Shown here piece by piece: positions 1 through 6,841 of a stretch of 12,491 nt of DNA (the stretch's first letter is position 1; every line of letters starts with the position of its first letter). The stretch spans positions 1 to 12,491 of the forward strand of contig LGFB01000014.1 of NCBI GenBank assembly GCA_001508835.1. The letters are read 5' to 3'. This DNA comes from a bacterium 42_11 (GTDB lineage Bacteria; Synergistota; GBS-1). The position numbers and the translations under genes were made by a program. The notes beneath the pieces were generated by a model that saw nothing but the letters and a program-made list of their open reading frames with translations, had not been told where the DNA came from and ran no database searches.

Positions 1-2123
1 CCACATATTATAATGTGAGAGTTTCCGATAAAAATACAATCATAGAGATAAAATTAAGGAATAGCAAGATAAAATATAGTTCCTTTACATTGGATGATCC
101 TTTTAGAATAGTGGTAGACCTGATATATCCCGATGCAAAGTATGAGGAATATAGGGAAGGGCCTAAAACTGAAGAATTAAACATATCTCTCACAGAAGTG
201 GACATCGCTATAAATTCGATATTCGGCTATCAGGACTTTTATTTTAACATTTCTTCCACATGGAAGCTTCTTCCCGGAGGTTTTCTTAATCTCTTCATTA
301 GTCATTCCCAAATAACGAAGCCTAAAATTTCTAATATTGTTGTTTATTTAAATGGATTTCCCATATATACTATCCCTCTCGATGAGACAAATCTCTGGAT
401 GACATCTATAAGAATACCAATATTCGTCTCCCTCTTAAGGAAAGGGGTTAACATAATAGAACTCAAGAGCTTTATGAGAACTACAGAAGAAGAGTGTATG
501 GATATAGATAACCCTGGAAACTGGCTGAGAATCCACAAGGAAAGCTACGTTCATCTTAAGTATCTATCAAAGGAGGACCTAAGTATTAAAGACTTTCCTT
601 CTCCCTATTTCGAGGAGAACGTATCACATAGGGAATTAACAGCCTTTGTTCTGCCAGACAACTGGTCTCCAAAGGAAGTGGAAGCCATAATGGCTATAGC
701 TCTTGATTGGGCCAGAAGAGCTAGTTTTAAAAAGTTTTCTCCAAGCATATTCTTGATTAGCGAGCTTAATGATGAAATTAAATCAAAGTATAACCTTATA
801 TATATTGGTAAAAGCTCCTCTTTTCCAACATCGATACTTGATTCTTTTGGTATAAACCCCGAAGACTTAAAGGGGAAATTTGCCATATCAAGCTTCATCA
901 GTAGCAATGGAAAGGGAAGACTTTTCATAACTTCGGAAGAAGAATCGGGAGTATTGAGAGGAGCAAGAGCTCTACTTTTAAAAGAGGTTAGGGACCAAAT
1001 AGATGGAAACAAGGTTTTCCTTCCCGTTGATATTCCGCTTCCTATGAAAGAAGAGTCTCCAGAATTTGGAACCGATATATATTTCACAGACTTAATGCTT
1101 ACCGATATTATTTTTAGAGGAACTTATTCTCACGCAGATTCCATATCCTTTAGAATTCCACTTCATTGGAGAATTAAAGGCAGTCCTACATTAGTAATTC
1201 ATTTTAGACATTCTCCCGCACTTGATGGAAAGAAGTCTGCCTTGACAGTTTTAATAAATGATGTCCCTATTAAAGCAGTTGAGTTAAACTCGAAAAACAC
1301 TACCGATGGTAGGCTTATCGTTCCAATTCCTTATGAAGCAATTAAAGGAGATTATTTAATCATAGGGTTTGAGGCTCACCTCGATATAAACGTTCCTGAC
1401 TGTAACCACAACTATTCAGAAGCTGCATGGCTTGTTATAGAAAAGTCTTCTTACCTTCATATTCCGCACGATATAAAGGCTATGAAACCCCTTATTGAAA
1501 ATTTACCCTTTGCGATGGTAGGGGAAAAAATTAATTTATATGTGGGAAGAGATGTAAATAGTAGTGCTTTGACAACTCTTTTAAACTGTCTTATATCTTG
1601 GCAAAGAAATGTATACTATCCACTTGAAATATCTGCTTTAGACCTGAACTCTTTCAAAGTTGAAGATTTCGAGAAAAAATCTGAGCATGCAATCATATTA
1701 GGGTCGCCAAGTGAAATTAATAATACAGGGATAAAGCTTCTTATCGATAAAGTTCCGGTTGTTCCCGAATTTGCGGAAGATACAACGCTATGGCAATTAA
1801 ACGTATATGGAGGTAAAAATCTCGCACTCGTGATTACATGGTTAAAAGAACCACCAGAGCAAACACCTTTTTATTTAAAAATGTTATCAGAATGGGCACT
1901 TAAAGGAGACCTCTGTTTTCTCTCATCCAAAGGAGAAGTTATTCCTTTCTACATCAAGACTCCGAAGCCTCCCGAAACGAAAGAATCTGAAAAGAGTTTT
2001 TGGGAAAAGATCTTATCACAGCTCAGATATAGCAGAACCTTTATTGGCATATTTGTCCTTGCGTTTATAGGAATTGCTGCAATAATGGTTGTAGCAATAG
2101 TCAGAAACAGGAAAAGATTATAA
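1..2123 (+). CDS. BcsB-like exopolysaccharide synthase periplasmic subunit with AMIN-like N-terminal segment (5' partial)
   Basis: The reading frame is open to the left window edge (first whole codon at position 3), so the true start lies upstream and about 706 residues are visible. The first ~45 residues look like the end of an AMIN domain: beta strands followed by LDDPFRIVVDL, the 'dP.RlvvDl' signature. The rest follows the BcsB plan of two repeats, each a carbohydrate-binding beta domain plus a flavodoxin-like domain. Repeat 1 is about residues 70-330, with CMDIDNPGNWLRI and SYVHLKY. Repeat 2 is about 355-645, with VPDCNHNYSEAAWLVI and SYLHIPH. A C-terminal membrane helix (about 675-697) ends in the basic tail RNRKRL, as in BcsB, which anchors the periplasmic part next to the glycosyltransferase. 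BcsB relatives guide a nascent polysaccharide (cellulose or another polymer) across the periplasm. The synthase (BcsA-like) gene would be expected upstream, outside the window. The polymer made cannot be inferred. Confidence 0.82.
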   Translation, partial: TYYNVRVSDKNTIIEIKLRNSKIKYSSFTLDDPFRIVVDLIYPDAKYEEYREGPKTEELNISLTEVDIAINSIFGYQDFYFNISSTWKLLPGGFLNLFISHSQITKPKISNIVVYLNGFPIYTIPLDETNLWMTSIRIPIFVSLLRKGVNIIELKSFMRTTEEECMDIDNPGNWLRIHKESYVHLKYLSKEDLSIKDFPSPYFEENVSHRELTAFVLPDNWSPKEVEAIMAIALDWARRASFKKFSPSIFLISELNDEIKSKYNLIYIGKSSSFPTSILDSFGINPEDLKGKFAISSFISSNGKGRLFITSEEESGVLRGARALLLKEVRDQIDGNKVFLPVDIPLPMKEESPEFGTDIYFTDLMLTDIIFRGTYSHADSISFRIPLHWRIKGSPTLVIHFRHSPALDGKKSALTVLINDVPIKAVELNSKNTTDGRLIVPIPYEAIKGDYLIIGFEAHLDINVPDCNHNYSEAAWLVIEKSSYLHIPHDIKAMKPLIENLPFAMVGEKINLYVGRDVNSSALTTLLNCLISWQRNVYYPLEISALDLNSFKVEDFEKKSEHAIILGSPSEINNTGIKLLIDKVPVVPEFAEDTTLWQLNVYGGKNLALVITWLKEPPEQTPFYLKMLSEWALKGDLCFLSSKGEVIPFYIKTPKPPETKESEKSFWEKILSQLRYSRTFIGIFVLAFIGIAAIMVVAIVRNRKRL

Positions 2124-2162
2124 AACAAGAAGGTAATTTAACATAAGATACATTATCCGACA

Positions 2163-3050
2163 TTAAAGCGGAGACAAAGAGCACGCAATTTCAAAGGCCT
2201 CGAAGGGACCAAAGAATCCCTTTGGGGCTTCTAAAGTTCTTTTAAGGAAAATCCGCTCAGTTTTAAGCTTAAGAGCTCCTATAGCTTTAGAACCTATTCC
2301 GTACACTCCTTGGATAACCTCATTCGCCACATGGTTAGGCGTAAGCCCTTCAATTCCGTAAGGTGGAACTGGATTGGTATCCAGAAGCAGTTTACAATTT
2401 TTTAATTTTTTAAGAATTTCAAGTTTAAGTATTTCTACCCCGGGTGGCCCTGTAGATATGATTACTTCAGAATCCAAACACGCATCTTCTATATATTTCA
2501 GCTCAAATGCAAAAGCCATTCCATCATTAAGCTCTGAATTTATACTTGCGGCTACTTGTTCTGCTTTTTTAAAATCTATATCTACAATATTAACCTTTAC
2601 CCCATGATGAGCAAGTAAATAGGAGGTCATGGAGCCAATGTTTCCTCCTCCTGCAAGAACGGTTGCCCTTTTACCACTAAGTAGCTCTTTTAATCTGGCT
2701 TCGAAAAACCTTTTGATTAAAGCCACTATTGCAGCACCTGTTGTGCAAGCTCCTCGTGGGTCAAAAGCTACAGAAACTTCGAAAGGAGGGAACATCTTTT
2801 TCTTTACCTCTTCTAATAGCTTTTTTCCTTCATCTACCGTATTTCCCCCGATAAGAATTGCGGTATTCTTTATCCCCTTAGGGCCTCTCGAAAAGAGAGT
2901 ATCAATAACCAGCTTGGGAACCTCCTCCGGCAGCACGTTCCCATAAGACAAAACCGCATCTGCTCCTGCATCATACATTACAAAGATATCGAAAGGGCTT
3001 GGATGTTTTTCACCGGTGAGAAAAAGAAATATCTTTTTCCTATCTTCCAT
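2163..3050 (-). CDS. MtdA/MtdB-family NAD(P)-dependent methylene-tetrahydropterin dehydrogenase
   Basis: This 295-residue protein matches the MtdA/MtdB family in length and pattern. It has an N-terminal pterin-binding domain (PSPFDIFVMYDAGAD near residues 17-31, SYGNVLPEEV, DTLFSRGPKG, AILIGGN, FDPRGACTTGAA). A Rossmann domain follows, with VLAGGGNIGS at 131-140 and a closing IVDID at 155-159. The C-terminal segment GIGSKAIGALKLK is also typical. Family members oxidise methylene-tetrahydromethanopterin (MtdB) or methylene-tetrahydrofolate (MtdA) to the methenyl form in the cytoplasm. Asp157 at the end of the second Rossmann strand, where NADP-specific MtdA has a basic residue, suggests NAD (inference). 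The ATG start has a GGGG-type ribosome-binding site about 9 nt upstream. It lies 15 bp downstream of the DUF1445 gene and is probably co-transcribed with it. Which pterin it uses cannot be told from sequence. Some homologues outside methylotrophs have no proven substrate. Confidence 0.8.
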   Translation of the reverse strand: MEDRKKIFLFLTGEKHPSPFDIFVMYDAGADAVLSYGNVLPEEVPKLVIDTLFSRGPKGIKNTAILIGGNTVDEGKKLLEEVKKKMFPPFEVSVAFDPRGACTTGAAIVALIKRFFEARLKELLSGKRATVLAGGGNIGSMTSYLLAHHGVKVNIVDIDFKKAEQVAASINSELNDGMAFAFELKYIEDACLDSEVIISTGPPGVEILKLEILKKLKNCKLLLDTNPVPPYGIEGLTPNHVANEVIQGVYGIGSKAIGALKLKTERIFLKRTLEAPKGFFGPFEAFEIACSLSPL

Positions 3051-3065
3051 AAATGGCCACCCCTT

Positions 3066-3836
3066 TCAAAGCGCTAAGTCTGCATTTTTAATGTCAGTAA
3101 TGAACATATGACCTGGTGAATGAGTTATCATAAATTTAGGTTTAGTCTGCATCGCAATAGCTTGAGGTGTTACCCCACAGGCCCAAAAAACCATTACATC
3201 CCCTTCCTCTATTACGGGAGGGTCTCCAAAGTCCGGTTCCATTATGTTCTCAATTCCTATCAATTCGGGATATCCTATATGAATAGGTGCACCGTGGACT
3301 TTAGGAAATCTCGAAGTAATTAAAACGGCCTTCACTACCAGGTTAAACGGGGTTGGGCGAGCACTAACAACCATAGGGCCACGAAATTTGCCTGCGGGAA
3401 CACATTGTATATTAGTTATATACATGGGAACGTTTCTGCCATTTTCTATATGCCTTACAGGAACCCCTTCTTCTAATAAAGCCCATTCAAAGGAAAAACT
3501 GCATCCTATCAAAAAAGCCACAAGCTCCTTATTCCAATATTTTTCTATATTTAACGGTTCATCTATTAGCTCTCCATCTTTATAGACTCTATATCTCGGC
3601 AAATCATATCTTATATCAGCACCCGATGCTGTAATTTTAGGTCTTGGATCTCCTACGTCTAAAACCTCCAATATAGGACAGGGTTTCGGATTTCTTTGCG
3701 CAAATAGGAGAAAATCGTAAGCATCATCTTTAGGAAGGACTACCAAGTTAGCTTGAGCATAAGACGGAGCCAAACCTGATGTGGGCTTAGTCCACTTTTC
3801 CTCCCTTATCATCTGTCTTATCTCTTTAGGTGTCAT
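3066..3836 (-). CDS. DUF1445 / D-glutamate cyclase-family protein (putative hydro-lyase)
   Basis: At 256 residues this has the normal length and conserved blocks of the DUF1445 (YcsI / D-glutamate cyclase) family. These are SGLAPSYAQANLVVLPKDDAYDF near the N-terminus, RNPKPCPILEV, DIRYDLPRYRVYKDGEL, SFEWALLEEGVPVRHIENGRN, a central MYITNIQCVPAGKF with the conserved Cys, and a C-terminal FWACGVTPQ. The mitochondrial relative DGLUCY interconverts D-glutamate and 5-oxo-D-proline. Bacterial members are mostly annotated only as putative hydro-lyases. No signal peptide is visible, so a cytoplasmic location is expected. The ATG at 3834-3836 sits just after a strong GGAGGAGGG ribosome-binding stretch. 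It is the first gene of a two-gene unit with the MtdA/B homologue. The family assignment is firm; the reaction in this organism is inferred. Confidence 0.84.
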   Translation of the reverse strand: MTPKEIRQMIREEKWTKPTSGLAPSYAQANLVVLPKDDAYDFLLFAQRNPKPCPILEVLDVGDPRPKITASGADIRYDLPRYRVYKDGELIDEPLNIEKYWNKELVAFLIGCSFSFEWALLEEGVPVRHIENGRNVPMYITNIQCVPAGKFRGPMVVSARPTPFNLVVKAVLITSRFPKVHGAPIHIGYPELIGIENIMEPDFGDPPVIEEGDVMVFWACGVTPQAIAMQTKPKFMITHSPGHMFITDIKNADLAL

Positions 3837-3890
3837 CCATAAACCCTCCTCCCCACCCTGTTTCGCTTTACCTTAATTTTTCACTCCCTA

Positions 3891-3899
3891 AGTATATCA
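3891..3899 (-). promoter_or_regulatory. Extended -10 promoter for the DUF1445-mtdA/B unit
   Basis: On the minus strand this reads TGATATACT: the TG dinucleotide, one spacer base, then TATACT. No good -35 hexamer is seen at 16-18 bp, as is usual for extended -10 promoters. The predicted start (about 3884) gives a leader of roughly 47 nt containing the GGAGG site of the DUF1445 gene. It stands back to back with the queT promoter. Confidence 0.5.
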
Positions 3900-3907
3900 T
3901 AAAATTA

Positions 3908-3916
3908 TGGTATAAT
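3908..3916 (+). promoter_or_regulatory. Extended -10 promoter of the queT unit, giving a leaderless transcript
   Basis: TGGTATAAT is a perfect extended -10 element (TG-N-TATAAT). There is no convincing -35 at the usual spacing. The queT ATG begins only 7 bases after the TATAAT, so transcription would start at or just before the ATG. No Shine-Dalgarno sequence lies between the promoter and the ATG, and no other ATG, GTG or TTG codon offers a better start. Confidence 0.6.
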
Positions 3917-3923
3917 AGCTATC

Positions 3924-4373
3924 ATGAGAGGGATAGTAAAAGTAGCCATAGTAGGGAGCTTATATGCTGCTTTAACAATCGTTTTGGCTCCAATAAGTTA
4001 TGGTCCTATACAAGTTAGAGTGGCTGAAGCTTTAGTGGTTCTCCCATATATAAGACGATCCTACATGTGGGGACTCTTTGGAGGTTGTATCATAGCTAAT
4101 ATCTATGGAGGGTTAGGTATTTGGGATGTAATCGGTGGTAGCCTTTGTACCCTGGTCGCTGGTTTTCTAACATCGTTGATGCCAAAACCCATTTTGGCTC
4201 CTTTACCTCCTATAGCAGTAAACGCGTTTGGTGTAAGCCTCTACCTACACTACCTGTTTAACCTTCCATATTGGCTTACCGTTGCATATATAGCTTTAGG
4301 AGAATCGATCGCCTGCTTTGCATTGGGCTACCCTCTCTTAAAATGGGTTCTTAAAAGAAAAGAGTACTTCTAG
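3924..4373 (+). CDS. queT: QueT-type queuosine-precursor ECF transporter substrate-binding subunit
   Basis: This 149-residue, very hydrophobic protein matches the QueT family. The early YGPIQVRVAEALVVLP block (about 26-41) is typical, followed by PYIRRSYMWGLFGGCIIANIY. Next comes the conserved WDVIGGSLCTLVAG (67-80) and a C-terminal helix ending in basic residues. Five or six membrane segments can be seen. QueT is the substrate-binding (S) component of an energy-coupling-factor importer for a queuosine precursor such as preQ1 or queuine, and it works with a shared EcfA/EcfT module encoded elsewhere. QueT genes are often preceded by a preQ1 riboswitch, but here the promoter abuts the start codon and leaves no room for one. 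The ATG at 3924 is the only plausible start, although it has no ribosome-binding site. It is the first gene of a unit with the coiled-coil and propeller genes, which have no obvious link to queuosine. Confidence 0.83.
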   Translation: MRGIVKVAIVGSLYAALTIVLAPISYGPIQVRVAEALVVLPYIRRSYMWGLFGGCIIANIYGGLGIWDVIGGSLCTLVAGFLTSLMPKPILAPLPPIAVNAFGVSLYLHYLFNLPYWLTVAYIALGESIACFALGYPLLKWVLKRKEYF

Positions 4374-4382
4374 GTCGCCCAC

Positions 4383-4391
4383 AAAGGGGGG
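4383..4391 (+). promoter_or_regulatory. Ribosome-binding site deciding the coiled-coil gene start
   Basis: AAAGGGGGG directly abuts the GTG at 4392 but sits 9 bases before the GTG at 4401. The second GTG is therefore the likely start. Confidence 0.6.
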
Positions 4392-4400
4392 GTGTACAAG

Positions 4401-5054
4401 GTGAAAAAAAACTTAAGAATCATGATAACGCTTGGAATCTGCCTTTTTATTTTTTGCGCGAGTCTTACAGCTTTTTCAGAGGAGATTGGAACTGCTAAGC
4501 TACAGTCTCAAATAGGTAGTATAGTCTTGAGACCGGAAGAGATAAAAGAGATATTAGAAAGTTTGAAGAAGTTTCAATCTCAGATGGCGGAATTGCAAGA
4601 AAGCATGAACAAGCTGATAAAAGAAATAGACTTATCAAAAGTTGATATAACCCCTCTTAGAGAGGAAATTATAGGCTTAAAGAGTGGTTTAGAAAGCTTT
4701 AAACAAGAACTCGCAAAGAAATTGGAAGAAGAAGGCAAATTTATCAAAGAAGAGCTTCTTAACAAACTTGATTTTCTTACTACTGTTATAAGAAGAGTAA
4801 CGGTGGTGTTTAAAAATATAGAAGACTTAGCGAAGGAATCTCAATCTCTCAAGGAACAGATTAGTATTTCGACCGAGAGCGTGAGAAACTTGAGTGAAAC
4901 CTTTCAAAGAGAGCTTAACCATGTGAAAAGCAATCAAACAAAGATAATTGGGCTTCTCACCGTCAACCTTTTGCTCTTGTCTTTTTTGGTATTTCTTCAG
5001 CTTGAAAAGAAATTCAGAAAAAGCACAAAGAAAGGAGATGACATGGCTCCTTGA
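4401..5054 (+). CDS. Membrane-anchored coiled-coil protein of unknown function
   Basis: I do not recognise a named family. With the GTG start at 4401 the protein has 217 residues. It has a basic N-terminus and a hydrophobic segment at about 7-24, ending TAFS before EE, which fits a signal peptide or a first membrane anchor. A long Glu/Lys/Leu-rich helical region follows (about 45-180) with heptad-like Leu/Ile spacing (EIKEILESLKKFQSQ, EEIIGLKSGLESFKQEL). A C-terminal membrane helix (about 182-200) is followed by a short basic tail. The coiled coil therefore most likely lies outside the cytoplasmic membrane, tethered at one or both ends. It starts 27 bp after queT, and its TGA overlaps the TTG of the propeller gene by 4 bp. 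The two products are thus probably made together and may act together at the envelope (inference). Confidence 0.7.
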   Translation: MKKNLRIMITLGICLFIFCASLTAFSEEIGTAKLQSQIGSIVLRPEEIKEILESLKKFQSQMAELQESMNKLIKEIDLSKVDITPLREEIIGLKSGLESFKQELAKKLEEEGKFIKEELLNKLDFLTTVIRRVTVVFKNIEDLAKESQSLKEQISISTESVRNLSETFQRELNHVKSNQTKIIGLLTVNLLLLSFLVFLQLEKKFRKSTKKGDDMAP

Positions 5055-6157
5055 AAAGGATTCTTATTTTGCTAGTTTTACTCTTATCTTGTTTGGCGCT
5101 GTATTCCTGTGGAGAGGAGGAAACAGGAGAAGAGATATGGAGTTTCTCTTTATCTTCCCCAATTTATTCCTCGCCGAGTATAAAAGGAGATAGAATCGTT
5201 CTTAATGGCTTAGAAGGTATTGTAGCGTGTCTTAATGGAGACGGAGGTCTGGTATGGAAATATAAGCTAAACGATGACGAAACAATTTTGTCCTCCCCTC
5301 TCATTGAGGATGAAAGGGTATTTATAACTTCAGTTCTAAACAAAGGAAAAATCTACTGCTTAGACCTAAACTACGGAGAAAAATTTTGGGAATACGAGGT
5401 TTCGTCTCCCATAGTTTCTTCTCCAGCCTTGTATGATAATAAGGTATTTTTTGCTGGAACAGATGGTACCATATACGCATTTTCATGGCAGGGAAGTTTA
5501 ATTTGGAATATAAGGGTAGAAGGAGCTGTATATGCAACACCAGCAGTAGAAGATGGAAAACTCATAGTGGGAACATCTACGGGAAAGGTATATTGCATAA
5601 ACGCTTCCACTGGAGAGATAATATGGGATTCTAAGCTGGAATCCCCGATAGAGCTAGAAGCCTCCATAGACGACAGTAATCGTGTATATATAGTTACATC
5701 TTCAAATAAGCTTTATTGTTTAGATTTAGATGATGGGACAGACTTATGGGAGGTTTCCTTTAGCAGCAGAGTATGCGCTCCCCCATCTTATAGTGATGGC
5801 AAGGTTTTAATTCCCTTATCAGATGGAAGTATATACGCTATAAGTCCTCGAGGTGGCAGTATCTTTTGGTCTTATAAGGCTGAAGATGGGTCCCCGTCAG
5901 CTTTGTGCCCTACAGATGGGTACGTATATTTTGTGGATATAAATGGCAAGCTTTATTGTCTTAATATTTCGAACGGCGAAGAAAAATGGACCCACGACTT
6001 AGGCTCTCCAGCTTATTCCTCCCCTATAGCCAAGGGAGAAAGAGTTTATATAGGCACTGTAAGTGGAAAGATCTACTGCATAAAAGGGAATAGCTCGGAA
6101 GCAAATTGGCCCACTTTCCAGGGGAACAATGCGCGTACGGGTAAAGAGGAAAGGTAA
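5051..6157 (+). CDS. PQQ-like beta-propeller lipoprotein
   Basis: The 368-residue product begins with a lipoprotein signal peptide: basic MKR, a Leu-rich core and LYSC with the lipidated Cys at 20. The mature part is made of eight repeats of about 40 residues. Each carries a Y-[CA]-[LIF] strand, a Gly turn and a Trp, for example KIYCLDLNYGEKFW, TIYAFSWQGSLIW and KVYCINASTGEIIW. This gives an eight-bladed PQQ-like (quinoprotein or BamB-type) propeller whose first Trp strand probably closes the last blade. The C-terminal WPTFQGNNARTG motif is common in this superfamily. Most such lipoproteins do not bind PQQ; they act as protein- or ligand-binding scaffolds. BamB, an outer-membrane assembly factor, is one possible relative, but I see nothing specific to it. 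The start is TTG, overlapping the upstream stop (TTGA), with GGAGA about 13 bp upstream. The gene ends 3 bp from the convergent nrdG stop. Confidence 0.83.
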   Translation: MKRILILLVLLLSCLALYSCGEEETGEEIWSFSLSSPIYSSPSIKGDRIVLNGLEGIVACLNGDGGLVWKYKLNDDETILSSPLIEDERVFITSVLNKGKIYCLDLNYGEKFWEYEVSSPIVSSPALYDNKVFFAGTDGTIYAFSWQGSLIWNIRVEGAVYATPAVEDGKLIVGTSTGKVYCINASTGEIIWDSKLESPIELEASIDDSNRVYIVTSSNKLYCLDLDDGTDLWEVSFSSRVCAPPSYSDGKVLIPLSDGSIYAISPRGGSIFWSYKAEDGSPSALCPTDGYVYFVDINGKLYCLNISNGEEKWTHDLGSPAYSSPIAKGERVYIGTVSGKIYCIKGNSSEANWPTFQGNNARTGKEER

Positions 6158-6160
6158 ATA

Positions 6161-6841
6161 TCAATCTCTAAACCCTCTAAGTATGGCCTTTTCATCCCAT
6201 TCTCGGACTTCAGAAGCTCTATATGGCTTAAGTTCTCTAAAAAGCGGATTATAGGCGTTTTCGGGAGAGAAGGCTTGCAAAACATATTTTGCCTCCTCTC
6301 CTATCATCTCTCTTATTTCCTTTATATCCTCAGGTTCCACCAGCTTAGGAACGACCGTTGTTCTGAATTCAACTTTTTCCTTTAAAGGAAGCAAAATCCT
6401 TATGCTTTCCAAAATCAAGCTTTTATCTATTTCTCGTCCCACAGCTTCTCCGTACTTTCTTAAAGAGGTTTTTATATCCATGGCTATGTAATCTGCAAGC
6501 TCTCGCTCTATAACCTTTCTTAACATATCGGGATTATAGCCATTCGTGTCAAGCTTTATCCTCCATCCCCTTTCCTTTATAGAGCTGAGAAAACTGGGCA
6601 AATCCTCATGAATGGTTGGTTCCCCTCCCGTCACCACTATTCCGTCAATCCATCCCCTGTATTTTTCCAAATGGTCAAGGACCCCTTCTAATGTATGTCC
6701 TTTCCCTTTATAAAATAGTAGTTCATGGTTATGACAAAATGGACAGCGAAAGTTACAACCTGGCAAAAAGAAAACGGCAGCTATATTTCCGTCCCAATCT
6801 ATAAAGCTGAAATCAAGCCAGGCTGCCAGATTTGTCTTCAA
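6161..6841 (-). CDS. nrdG: Anaerobic ribonucleoside-triphosphate reductase activating protein (radical SAM)
   Basis: This 226-residue radical SAM enzyme uses an iron-sulphur cluster and S-adenosylmethionine to generate the glycyl radical on NrdD. The cluster motif CNFRCPFC (CX3CX2C; Cys29, Cys33, Cys36) is intact. It is followed by the SAM-binding VVTGGEPTIHEDL block and a KLDTNGYNPDML strand. It is longer than the compact enterobacterial NrdG (about 154 residues) and resembles the longer NrdG form with a more complete radical SAM barrel. The start is a TTG that overlaps the nrdD TGA as TTGA, with an AAGGAG site inside the end of nrdD. Translation is therefore probably coupled to nrdD, and the adjacency supports the assignment. 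The gene lies last in the nrdR-nrdD-nrdG operon. No terminator is visible beyond it, because the convergent propeller gene ends 3 bp away. Confidence 0.9.
   Translation of the reverse strand: MKTNLAAWLDFSFIDWDGNIAAVFFLPGCNFRCPFCHNHELLFYKGKGHTLEGVLDHLEKYRGWIDGIVVTGGEPTIHEDLPSFLSSIKERGWRIKLDTNGYNPDMLRKVIERELADYIAMDIKTSLRKYGEAVGREIDKSLILESIRILLPLKEKVEFRTTVVPKLVEPEDIKEIREMIGEEAKYVLQAFSPENAYNPLFRELKPYRASEVREWDEKAILRGFRD

Noticed and set aside
605..1087. A 160-codon open frame on the minus strand opposite the BcsB-like gene
   Set aside because: It lies wholly inside a well-supported gene, has no ribosome-binding site or recognisable domain, and has a Ser/Leu-rich composition expected from the reverse of AT-rich coding DNA.
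2124..2162. Possible bidirectional terminator between the BcsB-like and MtdA/B genes
   Set aside because: Only a weak, bulged GGTAAT/ATTATCC pairing is present, with no GC-rich stem or T-run.
2374..2946. Two plus-strand frames of 77 and 105 codons opposite the MtdA/B gene
   Set aside because: They are antisense to a conserved enzyme, have no start signals, and are Ser/Phe/Pro-rich as expected for a reverse-strand shadow.
3837..3923. preQ1 riboswitch upstream of queT
   Set aside because: The promoter abuts the queT start codon, so there is no leader to hold an aptamer, and no preQ1-like stem with an A-rich tail is visible.
5051..6157. Tandem DNA repeats in the propeller gene (for example AAGCTTTATTGT near 5708 and 5949)
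   Set aside because: They reflect the repeated protein blades, not a separate DNA repeat element.
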